A stretch of DNA of 64,000 nt from positions 49,078,933-49,142,932 of the forward strand of contig CM055104.1 in assembly GCA_029204225.1 (NCBI GenBank), in the 5' to 3' direction. Positions 22,071-33,372 of this stretch are shown in pieces (the stretch's first letter is position 1; every line of letters begins with the position of its first letter). Source of the stretch: Diphasiastrum complanatum. Lineage: Eukaryota; Streptophyta; Lycopodiopsida; Lycopodiales; Lycopodiaceae. The notes under the pieces are model-generated. The model made no database searches. It worked only from the letters and a program-made list of their open reading frames with translations, and was not told the origin of the DNA. The position numbers and the translations under genes are program-made.

Positions 22071-22640
22071 ATGGCATCTCAAGGAGGATATCTTCTAGAA
22101 GCCAGTGAGAGAATAAACACTTCTAATTACTCAATTTGGAAGTTCAGAATGGAGTCTATCTTGATACTCTAGAATGTTATGGATATTGTGCTTGGTGTTG
22201 AGGAGGAGCCTCAAGCACAGGCTGAAATTCTTAAGTACAAGAAAAGAGCTAGAATGGCTCTACATTTCATTAAGATGAATGTAGCTAATAAAATTTTGAG
22301 AGAGATAGGATCTTGCACTACAGGCAAAGAAGCTTGGGATGCACTAAAGACCATCTATGAAGCAAATAATACTTCTAGAATACTCACTCTTAGGAATCAG
22401 ATTTTTCAAAGTTCTCAAAGAAGTGAAGAGATGCATCTAACTATGTTCTGAGAGTTAAAGATTTACATAGAGAGTTTCCTGTGTTGGTGTTACTATTAAC
22501 CAAGATGAGCTAGTTCAAGTCATACTGAATGGCTTGAGAGATGACTATGATAATCATGTTCAGTCTTTTGCTATTAAAGAGGAGTTGCCTAATCTAGAAA
22601 CTCTCCAAGGAATTCTTATTTTTGAAGAATCTAGACCTTC
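22071..22640 (+). pseudogene. CP2 gag
   Basis: ATG at 22,071 opens MASQGGYLLEASERINTSNY with SIWKFRMESILI, a copia gag start, then meets a TAG at 22,170-22,172. The frame resumes at 22,179 (MDIVLGVEEEPQAQAE, then the capsid core as in CP1). Small deletions near 22,430 and 22,480 shift the frame. Gag ends at FEESR, fused to the pre-integrase KDFKPCEAC. Confidence 0.85.
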
Positions 22641-23882
22641 TAAAGATTTCAAGCCTTGTGAGGCTTGTGCCATTGCAAAGTCACACAGAAAGCCATATCA
22701 AAAGCCTTTTATAAAGACTACTCATCCTTTGGAGCTTATACACTCAGATGTACATTTTTCCTCTTCTAAAAGTATTGGTGGTGCAACATCTTTTGTCACC
22801 TTTATTGATGACTTTACTAGATATACCAGGATGTATCTACTTTCTTCAAATGCTATGGTTTTTTATCACTTCCTAATCTTCAAAGCTTATGTTGAGAACC
22901 AGTTTTCTTTTAAAGTTAAAGTTTTAAGATGCGATGGAGGAGGTGAATACATCTCCAACAAGTTTCATGAATACTGTGAAGGTGAAGGAATAAAGAGAGA
23001 GTTTTCTTGTGCTTATTCTCCATCTCAAAATGGAGTAGCTGAGAGGAAAAACAGATCTTTATGTGAATGTGCTAAAGCAATTCGAGTAGCAGCTTCTTTG
23101 CCTATTGATTATTGGGGTGAAGCTATAAATTGTGTAAACTATTTGTGCAATACATTACCTCACAATGCACTTGCTGGAAAATCACCTTTTGAAGTTTTGT
23201 TAAAGAAGAAACCTAAGGTAGATCACCTTCTGTTTTTGGTTGTGCTTGCTTTGTTAATGTGCCCTTGGAAACAAGGAAAAGAGATGATCCTAATTCTATT
23301 AAAGGGATCATGGTTGGATATGCATCCAACAAGAAAGCTTACAGAATCTATGTTCCCTCTACCTCAAGTACAATTGAGAGTAGGGATGTTATATTCCATG
23401 AAGATCAAAAATACATTCTTGAGGAGGCCGAGTTCAAAGATTCTCACAGAGATACTCCAATCATCACCCTTGAAGATTATCATGGAGAGATGGGGCCGAG
23501 AATTGAGGAGGAGTCACCTCGAATCTTTTCACCAAGGAGATCTCAAAGAGAAAGATCCGAGCCTAGAAGGTCTACCTATGAAGATGGAGGCAAGCAAGTG
23601 GAAATCAACTCCACTAATTATGCTTATTTTATTTCTCATGAGGAGCCGAAGGATGTACATGATGCACTCAACTCGAAGGAATGGTACCTTGCCAGAAAGG
23701 AGGAATATGAAGCTTTGATGGCCAATAAGAGATGGGAGCTTGTGGTTCTTCCATCCAACAAACACATCATTGGTTGCAAGTGGGTTTTTCGAGTCAAGTA
23801 TAATCAAGATGGCACAATCAACAAGTACAAGGCTAGGCTTTGTGCTAAAGGATTTGCTCAAGTTCTTTCTATTATTATATAA
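22640..23882 (+). pseudogene. CP2 pre-integrase end, integrase, linker and RT start
   Basis: Integrase is open from CEACAIAKSHRKPYQ through HSDVHF, FIDDFTRYTR, CDGGGEYISNKF and NGVAERKNRSLCE, so the D,D,E residues are present. A frame change near 23,235 moves the C-terminal part (DPNSIKGIMVGYASNKKAY) and linker into the next frame, open to 23,882. RT starts (CKWVFRVKYNQDGTINKYKA) and ends at GFAQV, where a deletion joins it to RNase H. Confidence 0.87.
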
Positions 23883-24136
23883 GAGCAGATTGAAAATCTA
23901 CAAGTCCTTATGTCATATATCTTGGAGGAAACTTGATATCTTGGCTTTCCAAAAAGCAAGATACTGTATCACACTCATCATGTGAAGCTGATTACAAGGC
24001 ACTCACTACAACAACAAAGGAAGGGCTTTGGATCAAGAGGTTACTAGTGGAACTAAAGATAATCTTGGAAGAGGGTCTACCTATGATCATGTGTGACAAC
24101 ATTTCAGCCCAAGCCCTTGCCAACAAACCGATATTC
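23883..24136 (+). pseudogene. CP2 RNase H remnant
   Basis: Reads RADRKSTSPYVIYLGGN-like, then WLSKKQDTVSHSSCEADYKA and a weak ALANKPIF segment before the break. A stop and a frame change separate it from RT. At about 24,136 the sense copia sequence stops and antisense copia begins. Confidence 0.8.
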
Positions 24137-25482
24137 GATGGTCTCCTTGATCTGTGTATCATCCAAGTTAAATTTCTGATCTTCATGGAAGACACATCTC
24201 TACTAACAACATTTTTGGCAGTAGAGGGCAAATAAATCTTGTATGCTTTTTTAGTAGATGCATAACTTACAAAAATTTCTTTTACTACACTAGGATCTTC
24301 CTTCTTCCTAGTTTCTAGAGGCACATGCACAAAGCATACACAACCAAAAATCCTAAGATGATCTACCTTAGGCTTTTTCTTATACAACATCTCAAATGGT
24401 GTCTTTCCTCCTATTGCAAGATTTGGAAGCCTATTGAAAAGATAGTTTGCACATGCAACTGCCTCTCCCCAAAATGTTTTAGGCAGAGAAGCTTCCAGCC
24501 TAATGGCTTTTGCACTTTCACACAAAGTTCTATTTTTTCTCTCAGCAGCTCCATTTTGTTGAGGAGTATATGAACAAGAGAACTCTCTTTGAATACCCTC
24601 TCTCTCACAAAAGTCTTTAAACTTATTGGAAGTGTATTCCCCTCCACTATCACTTCTTAAAGCTTTTAACTTGAAAGGAAACTGCTTCTCTACATAAGCT
24701 TTAAAAGTAAGAAAAACATCATAAACCATGGCTTTTGAAGACAACATATAGATCCAAGAATGTCTTGTATAATCATCTACAAAAGAGACAAAGCAGTTGG
24801 CTTCTCCTTTGCTCTTAGTTGATGAGAAATGAATATCTGAGTGTACAAGTTCAAATGGTTGCTTTGTCTTGATACTTGATCTAGGAAAAGGTCTTCTGTG
24901 TGACTTTGCCAGCACACAAGCTTTACAAGGTAGAAGCTCCTTTGACAGTGTCTTTGGTAGACCGATAGCTTTTCCTTCTTTGACCATAGATTGCATGGCT
25001 TTGAAATTGGGATGACCCAATCTCTTGTGCCACAGATCCTCCTGTAGAACCTTGGTCTCATAAGCAATATCTGAAATGTTAGCACTCTCCCTAGAATCTA
25101 GTTTGTACAACTTACCAATTCTAGATCCTCTAGCAATAACTTCATTTTCTCTTGAGATTATACACTTGTCAACTTGAAACTTGACATCCAATCCACTATC
25201 AAACAACTGTCCTACAGTAATAAGATTCTGAATCAATCTAGGTACATATAGTACATCATGTAAGCAAAAAGATTTTGATGATGATGCATGTAATGGAATG
25301 CTACCTATTCCTTCAATCCTACACTCTTCATCATTAGCAGTATAGATTGACCTTTTTGCACCTAGATATGGCATGAAATTAGTGAAAGAGTTCCTAGAAC
25401 TAGACATATGGGAACTAGCCTTACTATCTATCCGCCAGACTTCTTCAATCTTAAAAGGAAAAGATGAAAAAGTATACATCAT
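23992..25482 (-). pseudogene. CP3 protease-integrase frame
   Basis: This is the longest uninterrupted integrase frame in the window, about 447 codons of pol. Protease reads WRIDSKASSHM, with Lys where the active-site Gly of D-S-G is normal, so it is probably dead. Pre-integrase reads DLWHKRLGHPNFKAM and CKACVLAKSHRRPF. Integrase shows HSDIHF, FVDDYTRHSW, SDSGGEYTSNKF and GAAERKNRTLCE, keeping the D,D,E set. The last 48 or so codons (left of 24,136) are antisense CP2 sequence, not CP3 pol. Confidence 0.88.
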
Positions 25483-25505
25483 TAATGAATCCTCTCTTTC
25501 ACTCT

Positions 25506-26051
25506 CTACACCCTCACACTCATCCTCATTAGTAAGGTTAGCTTGCTTAGATTGGTTCTTCTTCTTGAAACGGTTTGATGCATAATGTCTTTTCTTGCCA
25601 CAGAAAAAACACTTGACTTTGACAGCTTCTTCTTGCCACTGGATGTTACACCTTGTGAGGACTGATCCTCACCACCTTCTTTGGCTTTGTCCTTCTTGAA
25701 GTGTTGTTGTCCTTTGCCCTTGCCTCTTGACTTGTATCTAATGAAGAGTGCTTTGTCATCTCCACCATCTTTCAATGAAAGTCTGTTGATCCTTAGCATC
25801 TTGTTATCTTGCCTGCTTTCTTCAGCAATGAGAACACCTTGCAGTGTCTCCAAGGATCGAAGATCCTCTTTGACAACATAAGTCTGCACAATATTGTCAT
25901 ACTCATCTCTAAGTCCATTTAGGACTACTTGAACAAGTTCAGTGTTCTTAAGAGCATCACTAATACCAGCTAACTCTGGATGACGATCCTTAACAGTGAC
26001 ATGCTCAACTCTGAATCTACATAACAGCTTCTTCTTTGTTGGAGGGTTCAA
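25506..26051 (-). pseudogene. CP3 second gag segment, family A-like
   Basis: Reads VQVVLNGLRDEYDNIVQTYV and a lysine-rich tail like the CP1 gag. The zinc knuckle lies in another frame near 25,610-25,565 (CFFCG, then HYASN) with Arg in place of the last Cys. The first residues after 26,051 are junction sequence. Confidence 0.8.
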
Positions 26052-26176
26052 TTGCTCTTGACACTATATTAGCTTTTGATTTTGCCTTGATTGCTTTGGG
26101 CCTTTCTTCTTCTACTTAGTCGTGAGCTTCTGCTAGTGTATAAGACATGAGAGTTGACAATTGAGAAATTGGATGG

Positions 26177-26733
26177 TTAGTTTGTTCTAGTGTCTTCCTG
26201 CAACAACATTGTAATAACTCTTGAAAAAGTCAATTTTGGGTGTGTCACCCAGCTATCGTATGAGCTTGGCAAGCTTGAAAGCAATGTCATTACTGTGTCT
26301 TGATCATCTATGATTAATCTGATAGCGGCCATTTGCTTCAACAGGTTGACCTGGTTGATGTGATTCTGCATCGATCACTATTTGTCATCTTGAGGGAAAA
26401 GAATTTTCTCCTAAGATGTAGCTTGTAAACTACGTCGCGCACTTCACAGAGGGTGATGAAGATGTCCAAGACTTCCTTGGAGTTCTGAGCTTTAGACACG
26501 TGGCTAATTTGTGTGTCTGATATGTTGAGGATGGTCAGCACGAAAGCCTTTTCATCCTTCAGCTTCCATCGAGAGATTGCAGCATCGTCTGCTTCGACTT
26601 TTGCCTCTGCACATGTGACAACATCATACAACTCCTTAGCCATTAGCACAGTTTTCATCTTAAATTTCCACAAATGGTAATTAGATCCATCAAGTTTGTC
26701 CACAATGGGATTGGCTTTCACTTGGAAATCCAT
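26177..26733 (-). pseudogene. CP3 first gag segment, family B
   Basis: From 26,733: LDGSNYHLWKFKMKTVLMAK, then ILNISDTQISHVSKAQNSKE and LHLRRKFFSLKM, almost the same protein as CP4 gag. A frame change near 26,345 leads to LLSSLPSSYDS. The family B gag then runs into a KKKGP-type tail without a knuckle and is replaced by family A-like gag. Confidence 0.85.
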
Positions 26734-26875
26734 GTGGAAGTTAGTCTAAGTGACAATAATAACTATCATTGACTTAAGAATAAAAATCTAATGCTTATTT
26801 ACAGAACAAAAAGCCGATTATTCTATCAGTTGATAGAATCAATACCTGTGAGAAGCTTATCAAGCTATAAAAATA

Positions 26876-26946
26876 GCTCTGATATAAAATCACTTTTTGA
26901 TATGCCGTAGGTATCAGGTAAAAGAATCAAAATCGCTCTGATACCA
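26876..26946 (-). other. Two primer-site-like motifs in CP3
   Basis: GCTCTGATATAA at 26,876-26,887 lies where the CP4 primer site lies relative to gag, but is mutated. A perfect GCTCTGATACCA follows at 26,935-26,946. The partial LTR TGTTAGGAAAATG begins at 26,947 and ends where R1 starts at 27,047. Confidence 0.75.
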
Positions 26947-27046
26947 TGTTAGGAAAATGATGGAGTCCATGGATTGCATGGACAGGTCGAGCAATCGGAT
27001 CATAACAATCTACTACGTGAAGGCAGTCATTAGAGGAGTTCTAAAT

Positions 27047-27404
27047 CCAAAAAAGACCTTTTGTAAAAATTCTTTTTATACTTTTTCTCAATTTTTTCTT
27101 ACACATGGACCAATCAAAACACTCAAATTTGAAATCTATGTAACGTAACTTTTTGAGTCCACATTTTGAATCCACACTAAAAATGGCATAACTTTTTAGT
27201 GGTAAGTCCGAATTTAGCAAAGTTTGGTGCATTGGAAAGCGCTTGACAAGGGCTTTCCAATGATATTTATATGACATACTTTTGAGCTACGATTAAAAAG
27301 TTATGGCAAGTCAAAAGTATTAGTGTGATAATATTTTAATAATATAAACTACATCTTGCACGAATTCTTAAAGGGTCTTTTTGGAGCTCAAAACTCCTCT
27401 AATG
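27047..27404 (+). repeat. Dispersed repeat R1, copy 2
   Basis: Matches 3,606-3,965 in the same orientation. It sits between a partial copia LTR (26,947-27,046) and a decayed copia frame. Similarity stops abruptly at AATG on the right. Confidence 0.8.
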
Positions 27405-28520
27405 GGTCGACTAGTTCTCTCGGTTCATGCACTACAACAACAGTAGGTGAACACAAGAGTAGAATAGAGCTTAATTGCATGAGAGGAACTAGATGTGGTA
27501 ATCTTTTCAAGATTGATTCTAGTGGAAGTGTGGCCAAGAGGCGCTTGGATCATCTCAAGGAGGATAAGGCAAGGAATCTACCCCAACCTATGTTCCAAGA
27601 TGGTAAGGCTCATAAAGACGGCGCTTTGGCAAAAGCACATGGAGAGTTGTTTACAAGGAGGTCTACTTCTCATCAATTCTCTTATCTTGTTCATTTGGAT
27701 GATCTCATTTCATCATGTAGAAGCAAAGATGGTGATATTTCATGTGACTTTTTACTTGAAGACTTCAATTGGAGGTATCTCTTATCAAAGGTGCTTGATA
27801 TGAAGATTGCAACAGTTGATACTTTGGGGATCTTTAGATCCATATGCTTTGCCAAAATTGCTTTGCATATAAGGAGTAAGGAGGATCTCATCTCAATCAA
27901 GAGGATGATGGTAGGATTCTCAAATCTACCAAAAATCCAAGTGTATGATGGAGATTGCCAAGGCTTGAGGAGGAGTCTTCTCAACACATGGTTCCAAGGA
28001 GATCTTCAAGAGGCAAGGCCGAGTCTTTGTGGCTTACAATACATGGCAAAGAGGGGCAATTTTAAGGATGTATCTACTTCAACGCATTCACTTTTGCTTT
28101 CCTTTCATTATTTGATGCACCATCTTGTTGGAGTGAGGCAATGCTTGTCTTGTATCATGCCTCTATTATGAGCATATTTCTTGTCATTATTGGCTTAGAT
28201 ATGTTTCCAAATTACTTAGAAATCAAGTGATTGTGTCATCAAATGTATGCTCTTGGATCTAGTAAGAGCAGGATGAGTTTGTTACTCATAGTTTGAAAAA
28301 TCATGTTTTTACATGTTGTGAGGCAATTTGTATACTTCTCTTGAGATTAAGTGAATCATCCATGAAGGACACTTACATCCTTGAGCAAGTACGTAGCCTC
28401 AAGAATATCAAGATAGTGTTGATTTCCAAATTAGATTCATCATGGAAAAAGTTCATAGTATGTGGACTAGTCAAGCCAGAAAAATTGGCTAGAAAAAAAT
28501 TCATAGTATGTGGACTGTGA
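27405..28520 (+). pseudogene. Very decayed copia pol
   Basis: A 271-codon frame (27,356-28,171) starts in R1 and reads like a copia protein with many small in-frame losses: CGNLFKID, RRLDHLKED, ALAKAHGELFTRRSTSHQFS, LVHLDD, FNWRYLLSKVLDMKI and SIKRMMVGFSNL, matching pre-integrase, integrase start and integrase end. The linker PRRSSRGKAESLWLTIHGKE is in the next frame near 28,000. A later frame (28,293-28,520) has LRLSESSMKDTYILEQV, which also occurs at 60,930-61,000 on the minus strand. Confidence 0.6.
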
Positions 28521-28594
28521 AAATTCATAATATCTAGCTTGGATATTTTACAAATATTATAAGAGCACCTCTCACCCTAGACCAAGGAGGTCCT

Positions 28595-28778
28595 TGTTGA
28601 CTGTTCGCATTCCTCAACTCTAGCTATGGCTCCAACTAACGAGTGCTATGGCAGACTCCCAACTAGAACACGTTATGGCTCCGACTAGGCATTATGGCTT
28701 CTCCAACCAATGGCTATGGCTTTCAACTAACTGAGAGGTTGAAGGATGAGAAGATCTACAATGAGTGGGTGAGTATTT
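28595..28778 (+). repeat. 184-bp direct repeat, copy 1
   Basis: Begins TGTTGACTGTT and ends near GAGTGGGTGAGTA. It matches 29,621-29,804. The unit itself repeats CTATGGCT-type words. Confidence 0.85.
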
Positions 28779-29620
28779 CGGGCAAGATCCACTCTTCTGA
28801 ATCTCTTTTCTCTACTTAGTTTCTAACAAATGACTACTTAACCTAAAAGATAAAACCCTAAACTAAATTTCATCCTCTAAGGCTTACTCTACTAGAGAAT
28901 GGAGGGGCTAGATTAACTTAACTAGTTGCCAGATGAATAATATACAATACAATGTGAAGTAACACAGTACATGAAACACACAAGGGAGAACACTCAGAGA
29001 GAAAGATAGGCATGTATTGCAAATGAGGTTCTTCTTCAAAATGGACTCTTCCACTCCTATATATACTTGGAGTGGTGGTCACTTACAAAAAGGCACTGTG
29101 GGACAAATAGGCCACATAGGCTTAACTTGGTACCATCCATGGGACAGACCCCCAATGGACCATAAACAACTAAAGTAACTTAAGTTGAAGTTATTCAGAC
29201 TAGTTTAAGTTCCAATCTTCTAGACTTAGACTTAGAACTAAACAACTTTGATGTTACAACATGGTGCAAAGGCCTAAACTTGACTGATCCAGTTCTAGGC
29301 TTAAGTCTATATCTTGGCTGATCTTCAAAAGTGGCTGCCCTCTATGCTTAAGTGTGCATAAACCCTCTACAAGCATAAATTCCTAAACCCTCATAAGTCC
29401 CTAAACCCTCGATGAACTGAAACCCCTTATGAGACCTCTTGAAGGAGAATGCTTGCAAGAAAAATAGAAAGCAAAAAGCAAAAGCAGTAAGGAACATAGA
29501 GACAACAACAAGCAAGAACATTAAGATCAGCTAGAAACATAGAATAAGCAAAAACAAGAACAAGCAAAAATCGTAGCTAAAATGTAGAGCAATCAAGAAA
29601 AAGAGCAACAACTATGCCAA
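28779..29620 (+). other. Spacer between the 184-bp repeats
   Basis: No gene. It includes a TATATATAC word near 29,060 and a purine-rich stretch (about 29,450-29,620, rich in AAGCAAAAA and AAGAACAAGC) just before the second repeat, which is suggestive of a polypurine tract. The unit 28,595-29,804 may be a small non-autonomous LTR element. No primer site was recognised after the first repeat. Confidence 0.35.
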
Positions 29621-29804
29621 TGTTGGTTGTTAGCATTCCTCAACTCTGGCTATGGCTCCAACTAATGAGTGCTATGGCAGACTCCCAACTAGAACATGTT
29701 ATGGCTCCGACTAGGCATTGTGGCTTTCCCAACCAATGGCTATGGCTTCCAACTAACCGAGAGGTTGAAGGATGAGAAGATCTACAATGAGTGGGTGAGT
29801 ACCT
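29621..29804 (+). repeat. 184-bp direct repeat, copy 2
   Basis: Begins TGTTGGTTGTTAGC and ends at GAGTGGGTGAGTA. It is a close copy of 28,595-28,778. Confidence 0.85.
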
Positions 29805-31020
29805 TTTGAGGTGATCTCTAGTGGAGGAACTAATTCTACTTGTAAATTGAAAATTGTGGAATTGCCACTTAGGCTCCACATAGGCAACTCATTGGCTTAT
29901 TTAAGAGCCCCCCTCTCTTGTGAGGGAGCTTTACTTGAAATGTCATTCTCTTGACTTGAATAGAGAAGATCTTACACGAGTTGTGGCATTCTTGAAGCTC
30001 CTTGTTCATAATGGCTTTCGTGAGTGATTCTATTATGAGCTTGCACATCCATCTCTTTGTGTGGCTGTGGAATTAGAGTAGATTTCTTGCTTTTCATTAT
30101 GTTTTGTGGAAGTAGAGTGGATTAATTTCTTGTTTTCTTGCTCTAGATTAGAATCAAGCTTTCAAGTAAACTAGATAGGCTAAAGTAGTGGCATAGATCT
30201 TGCATATTCTTCTAGTCTTCAGTTCTTGATGTTCTTGAGAAGTTCAGGAATCAAGAAATCTACAAAGACGATCCTGCAGATGAGGAGGTGGAGATATTTA
30301 TAGAGTTCGTTGTGCCAGTCTCACTACTAACCCCCACTTCCACCTCCACTACCACCACCACCATTGTTGATATCGCCTCCGTCACCATCTCTCTTACCCC
30401 TATTGCTACCATTCCTACCACCTTCATTGCTAATGTTGTAAATACTTGACTAATCGTTCCACTACCAATCCATTCCATAACTTCTCAGTTTTCTTTTTCT
30501 ACCTACCATCGTTTTCCTTCTGAATTTCCTACTTCCAACCTATGGTGAGATACCAAGAAATTACCATTTAGGGCAAGTTTAGGAAAAGTGGCCAAATGAC
30601 ATTTGATCAGCTATATCATTGTATTCTCTTTTGATGTTTAGAATTCATCTCTTATGATTCTATGTCCATCTCATGTGTATTTCTCTTGATATCTTGGTTT
30701 TCTATGTGTAGAATGTTGATTTTATGATTGATCTTGCTTTCACACATGTGGAGGATAGTAGGCTGCTGTTGTAGTATGAATACGGACAATACCTTACTGT
30801 ATTTAAGTGTTTATAATCAAATCTTTATACATTTCTAAGTTATAGCATGCATAAAGTAGTGATTTTTATCTTGTAGCTAAATCTAGATGTCATCCAAATT
30901 TGGTCAAGAACTTAGAGATCCATTATGTTTTCTAATCAGAAACTCTTATTGTCTACTAGAAATGGCAGTTTTACCAACAATGTAGCCTAACTTTTAGTCG
31001 GGCTAAATCTGTTTATCGAG
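29805..31020. other. No supported gene
   Basis: Non-coding sequence. A CCACC-rich patch near 30,325-30,365 gives a valine-rich open frame on the minus strand (30,260-30,478) that I do not consider a gene. Confidence 0.45.
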
Positions 31021-31460
31021 CTATTTCTAAGAAAGTAATCTAATCCTAATCTACAGATCACGGTTGTCTATTATAGGACTAGCTCTAAGTCTATCCTAAT
31101 TGATCTAATCGGTCTAGCTAATCTAAGATCTATCTTACTAATTGCCTAGATCTAAACTACTTAAGATCTAAACTATCTACTAGGGATTGAACGCTATCTA
31201 TCTATTTTAAGTTTACACTATCTAACTTAAGTCTAACTAACTATCTAGTTAATCTAGTTGAATTAAGGTTATCTAGCCTATGGTTATTCCATTGAACTGC
31301 TAATCCTAATGAAGTCGATCTAATCTAGCCTAATCATTCTATTCTAACGATCATCTACTCTAGATCTAACTGGGTCGCCTAGGATTTTGACCTGTAATTA
31401 CCTAGTCCTAAACTAGCATTAATGGCTAACTGCTCTATGCTAGCATTAAACCTAATCTAC
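31020..31460 (+). repeat. CTA-rich low-complexity stretch
   Basis: Words such as CTAATCTA, TCTAACT and ATCTAGTT recur throughout, and the plus strand is poor in G. It lies just after the gypsy RNase H region on the minus strand and may be a decayed untranslated or LTR part of that element. Confidence 0.5.
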
Positions 31461-32600
31461 AGATATCGAAAGTGTTGCTTTCCCTTGCAAATGACTATTT
31501 TAAAGTCAAACTCTTGGAGAAGCAGCAACAACCATCTAGTGACCCATCCAGTCATGGATGGTCTATTTACCAGATACAGTAGGTCTTGGTGATCTATAAA
31601 GAAAACAAAGGGATTGGAGATAATGGCAGAATTTCTTCACACTATATACCATGACTAGAGTTTCTCATCCATTGGTTGTATAGTTCATCTCCATGGGAAT
31701 CAACTACCTACTGGCAAATTAGATTGGATAATCCTTCTTGTACTCCCTAGGTTGTGTCAGAACACTCCCTATGGCATATTTAGAAACATTTGTATAACAT
31801 GTAATTCTACCAAGATAGGGGGTCGCAGAATTGGTGCAGTAACTAAGGCCTTCTTGAGTTTGTGAAAATCCTTAGCGGCTTCGATTGTCCATTCGAGTTG
31901 GATGGTCATTTGGTATATCAAACAAGCTAGCTTGGCAAAGTTCAGGACAAACCTCCGATAATAATTGCAATGCCCCATAAATATATATACTTCACGCATA
32001 ATTCTAGTGTTAGGCAAAACAAGTATTATTATACGGATTTTGTCAACATCGGTGGTGATACCAAACCTCAAAAAATGTGGCCTAGCACTATGTGGTGTGT
32101 GACCAGAAATTGGCATTTGGCCGGGTTTATAGATAGGTCAAACAATCGACATTGCATGAATGCTTTTTCCAAGCAAGATATGCTCGGCTCGAGAAGAGTG
32201 AACACGCAAGTCGTCCATAAGGATTTCAAGGAATTTCCATAAGAAATCCTTGAAAGCATAGCTCATCACTCATTGGAAGGTGCTAGGAGTGTGGCACAAT
32301 CCAAATGGCATCACTTTTATGCATATGTTTCTCACTTAATGGAGAATGCAGTTTTGTGCTACCTTTCTGGGGATATTTTCACCTGATTATAGCCACTAAT
32401 TATTATAGCCTATTTTGTACTCATCTTGACCTATATAGAAAGCTATCAGACTTGTAATTTGGAGGATGGGGGCTTATGCTCCGAATCCATCGAGTTGTAG
32501 CTAAAGCGCCCTTCTACAAACCAAGAAATCTTCATTCTCAGCCCATATTGCTTCTTAGGACCTGCATGATGGCTTCCCAAGAGTATAATAGACTATTGGT
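31460..32600 (-). pseudogene. Ty3-gypsy RT-RNase H relic
   Basis: The minus strand shows pieces in several frames: a MPFGLCHTPSTF-like motif (near 32,300), FMDDLRVHSS, then REVYIFMGHCNYYRRFVLNF and EWTIEAAKDFHKLKKALVTA at the RT/RNase H boundary. LLLQEFDFKIVICKGKQH near 31,500 marks the RNase H end. Many stops and frame changes show it is long dead. The tether between RT pieces is degraded and no LTR was identified. Confidence 0.75.
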
Positions 32601-32665
32601 AATGTCACTTTTGATGTTGGGGAGGTGTTTGCATGATTTTGGATAATATGGCCTAAAAAAAAAAT

Positions 32666-33372
32666 TTGACCTATTTAGTGTTTTGATCTACAAAAGATCC
32701 AATCTACAAAAGCAAAAAATCCGATTTTGGTGTAGAATCCTCTCTAGCATGCTCTAGATTTGATATCTTCACCATATCATTGATAGATCTGATTTCCTCC
32801 TTCATAACCTGAAACACAAGCTCTGATACCATGTGAAAGATTTCAGATCCTTAAGATCCAATCTACTTGAATGATCTTTGGTTAGAAAGAGAAATACACT
32901 ACCAATCTCACCAATGTAGAAAAATCAGCATCTACACACAATTTGAGATGCAAACACTAATAGAACTTGATCAAACTTGAATGAAATGATTATGTATTGT
33001 TGCTGTCCGTACAAAACCAGCAAGCTACTGTATTTCACACGTGTGGATCCAAAATAGCAAATATAGATCATTCTACACATAGAATTGCAAGCAATCACCA
33101 AGATAGTGCACCAATGGATAGTACAACCCAAGAGAACCATGTATAAGCATGAAATGAAATAGAGAAGAGAGAAGATCACTCTCTCCACGAGTTACATACT
33201 TTTATACCAGGTCCAGACCCTATTTGGCCACTTGGCTTTCCCACCAAAATGCTAACCCTACTAATTTTCGGTCTAGATTACCCAACTTATTCAAATCGAA
33301 TCTACTCAAACTCGCATTCTATCTTTCTCACACTTTCAAAAAGTGTTTATTCAAATGAAATTTAGACTAATG
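32666..33372 (-). mobile_element. Family C copia 5' end (LTR plus leader)
   Basis: Leader 32,666-32,819, primer site GCTCTGATACCA at 32,820-32,831, and LTR 32,832-33,372, which reads TGTGAAAG inward and lacks the last 95 or so bases at its outer side compared with the copy at 50,399. CACACGTGTG at 33,036-33,045. Gag and pol are absent: sequence left of 32,666 belongs to the gypsy relic. Confidence 0.85.

Larger units (their letters stand above)
20801..24136 (+). mobile_element. Ty1-copia element CP2, family A (defective)
   Basis: Same family as CP1: matching LTR, primer site and leader. It keeps the gag start that CP1 lacks, but has lost the region from mid-gag to the pre-integrase domain (junction near 22,635) and most of RT (junction near 23,870). 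Part of RNase H remains to about 24,136, where the sequence switches to a minus-strand copia (CP3). It has no 3' LTR. Confidence 0.9.
24136..27046 (-). mobile_element. Copia element CP3 (chimeric, minus strand)
   Basis: From right to left: partial LTR, primer site, a family B-type gag (as in CP4), a second family A-like gag tail with zinc knuckle, then protease, pre-integrase, integrase and a linker that ends at 24,136. RT, RNase H and the 3' LTR are missing. The gag switch near 26,050-26,075 shows it is built from two copia families. Confidence 0.85.

Noticed and set aside
30260-30478. Valine-rich minus-strand frame
   Set aside because: It derives from a CCACC-rich patch with no other support.
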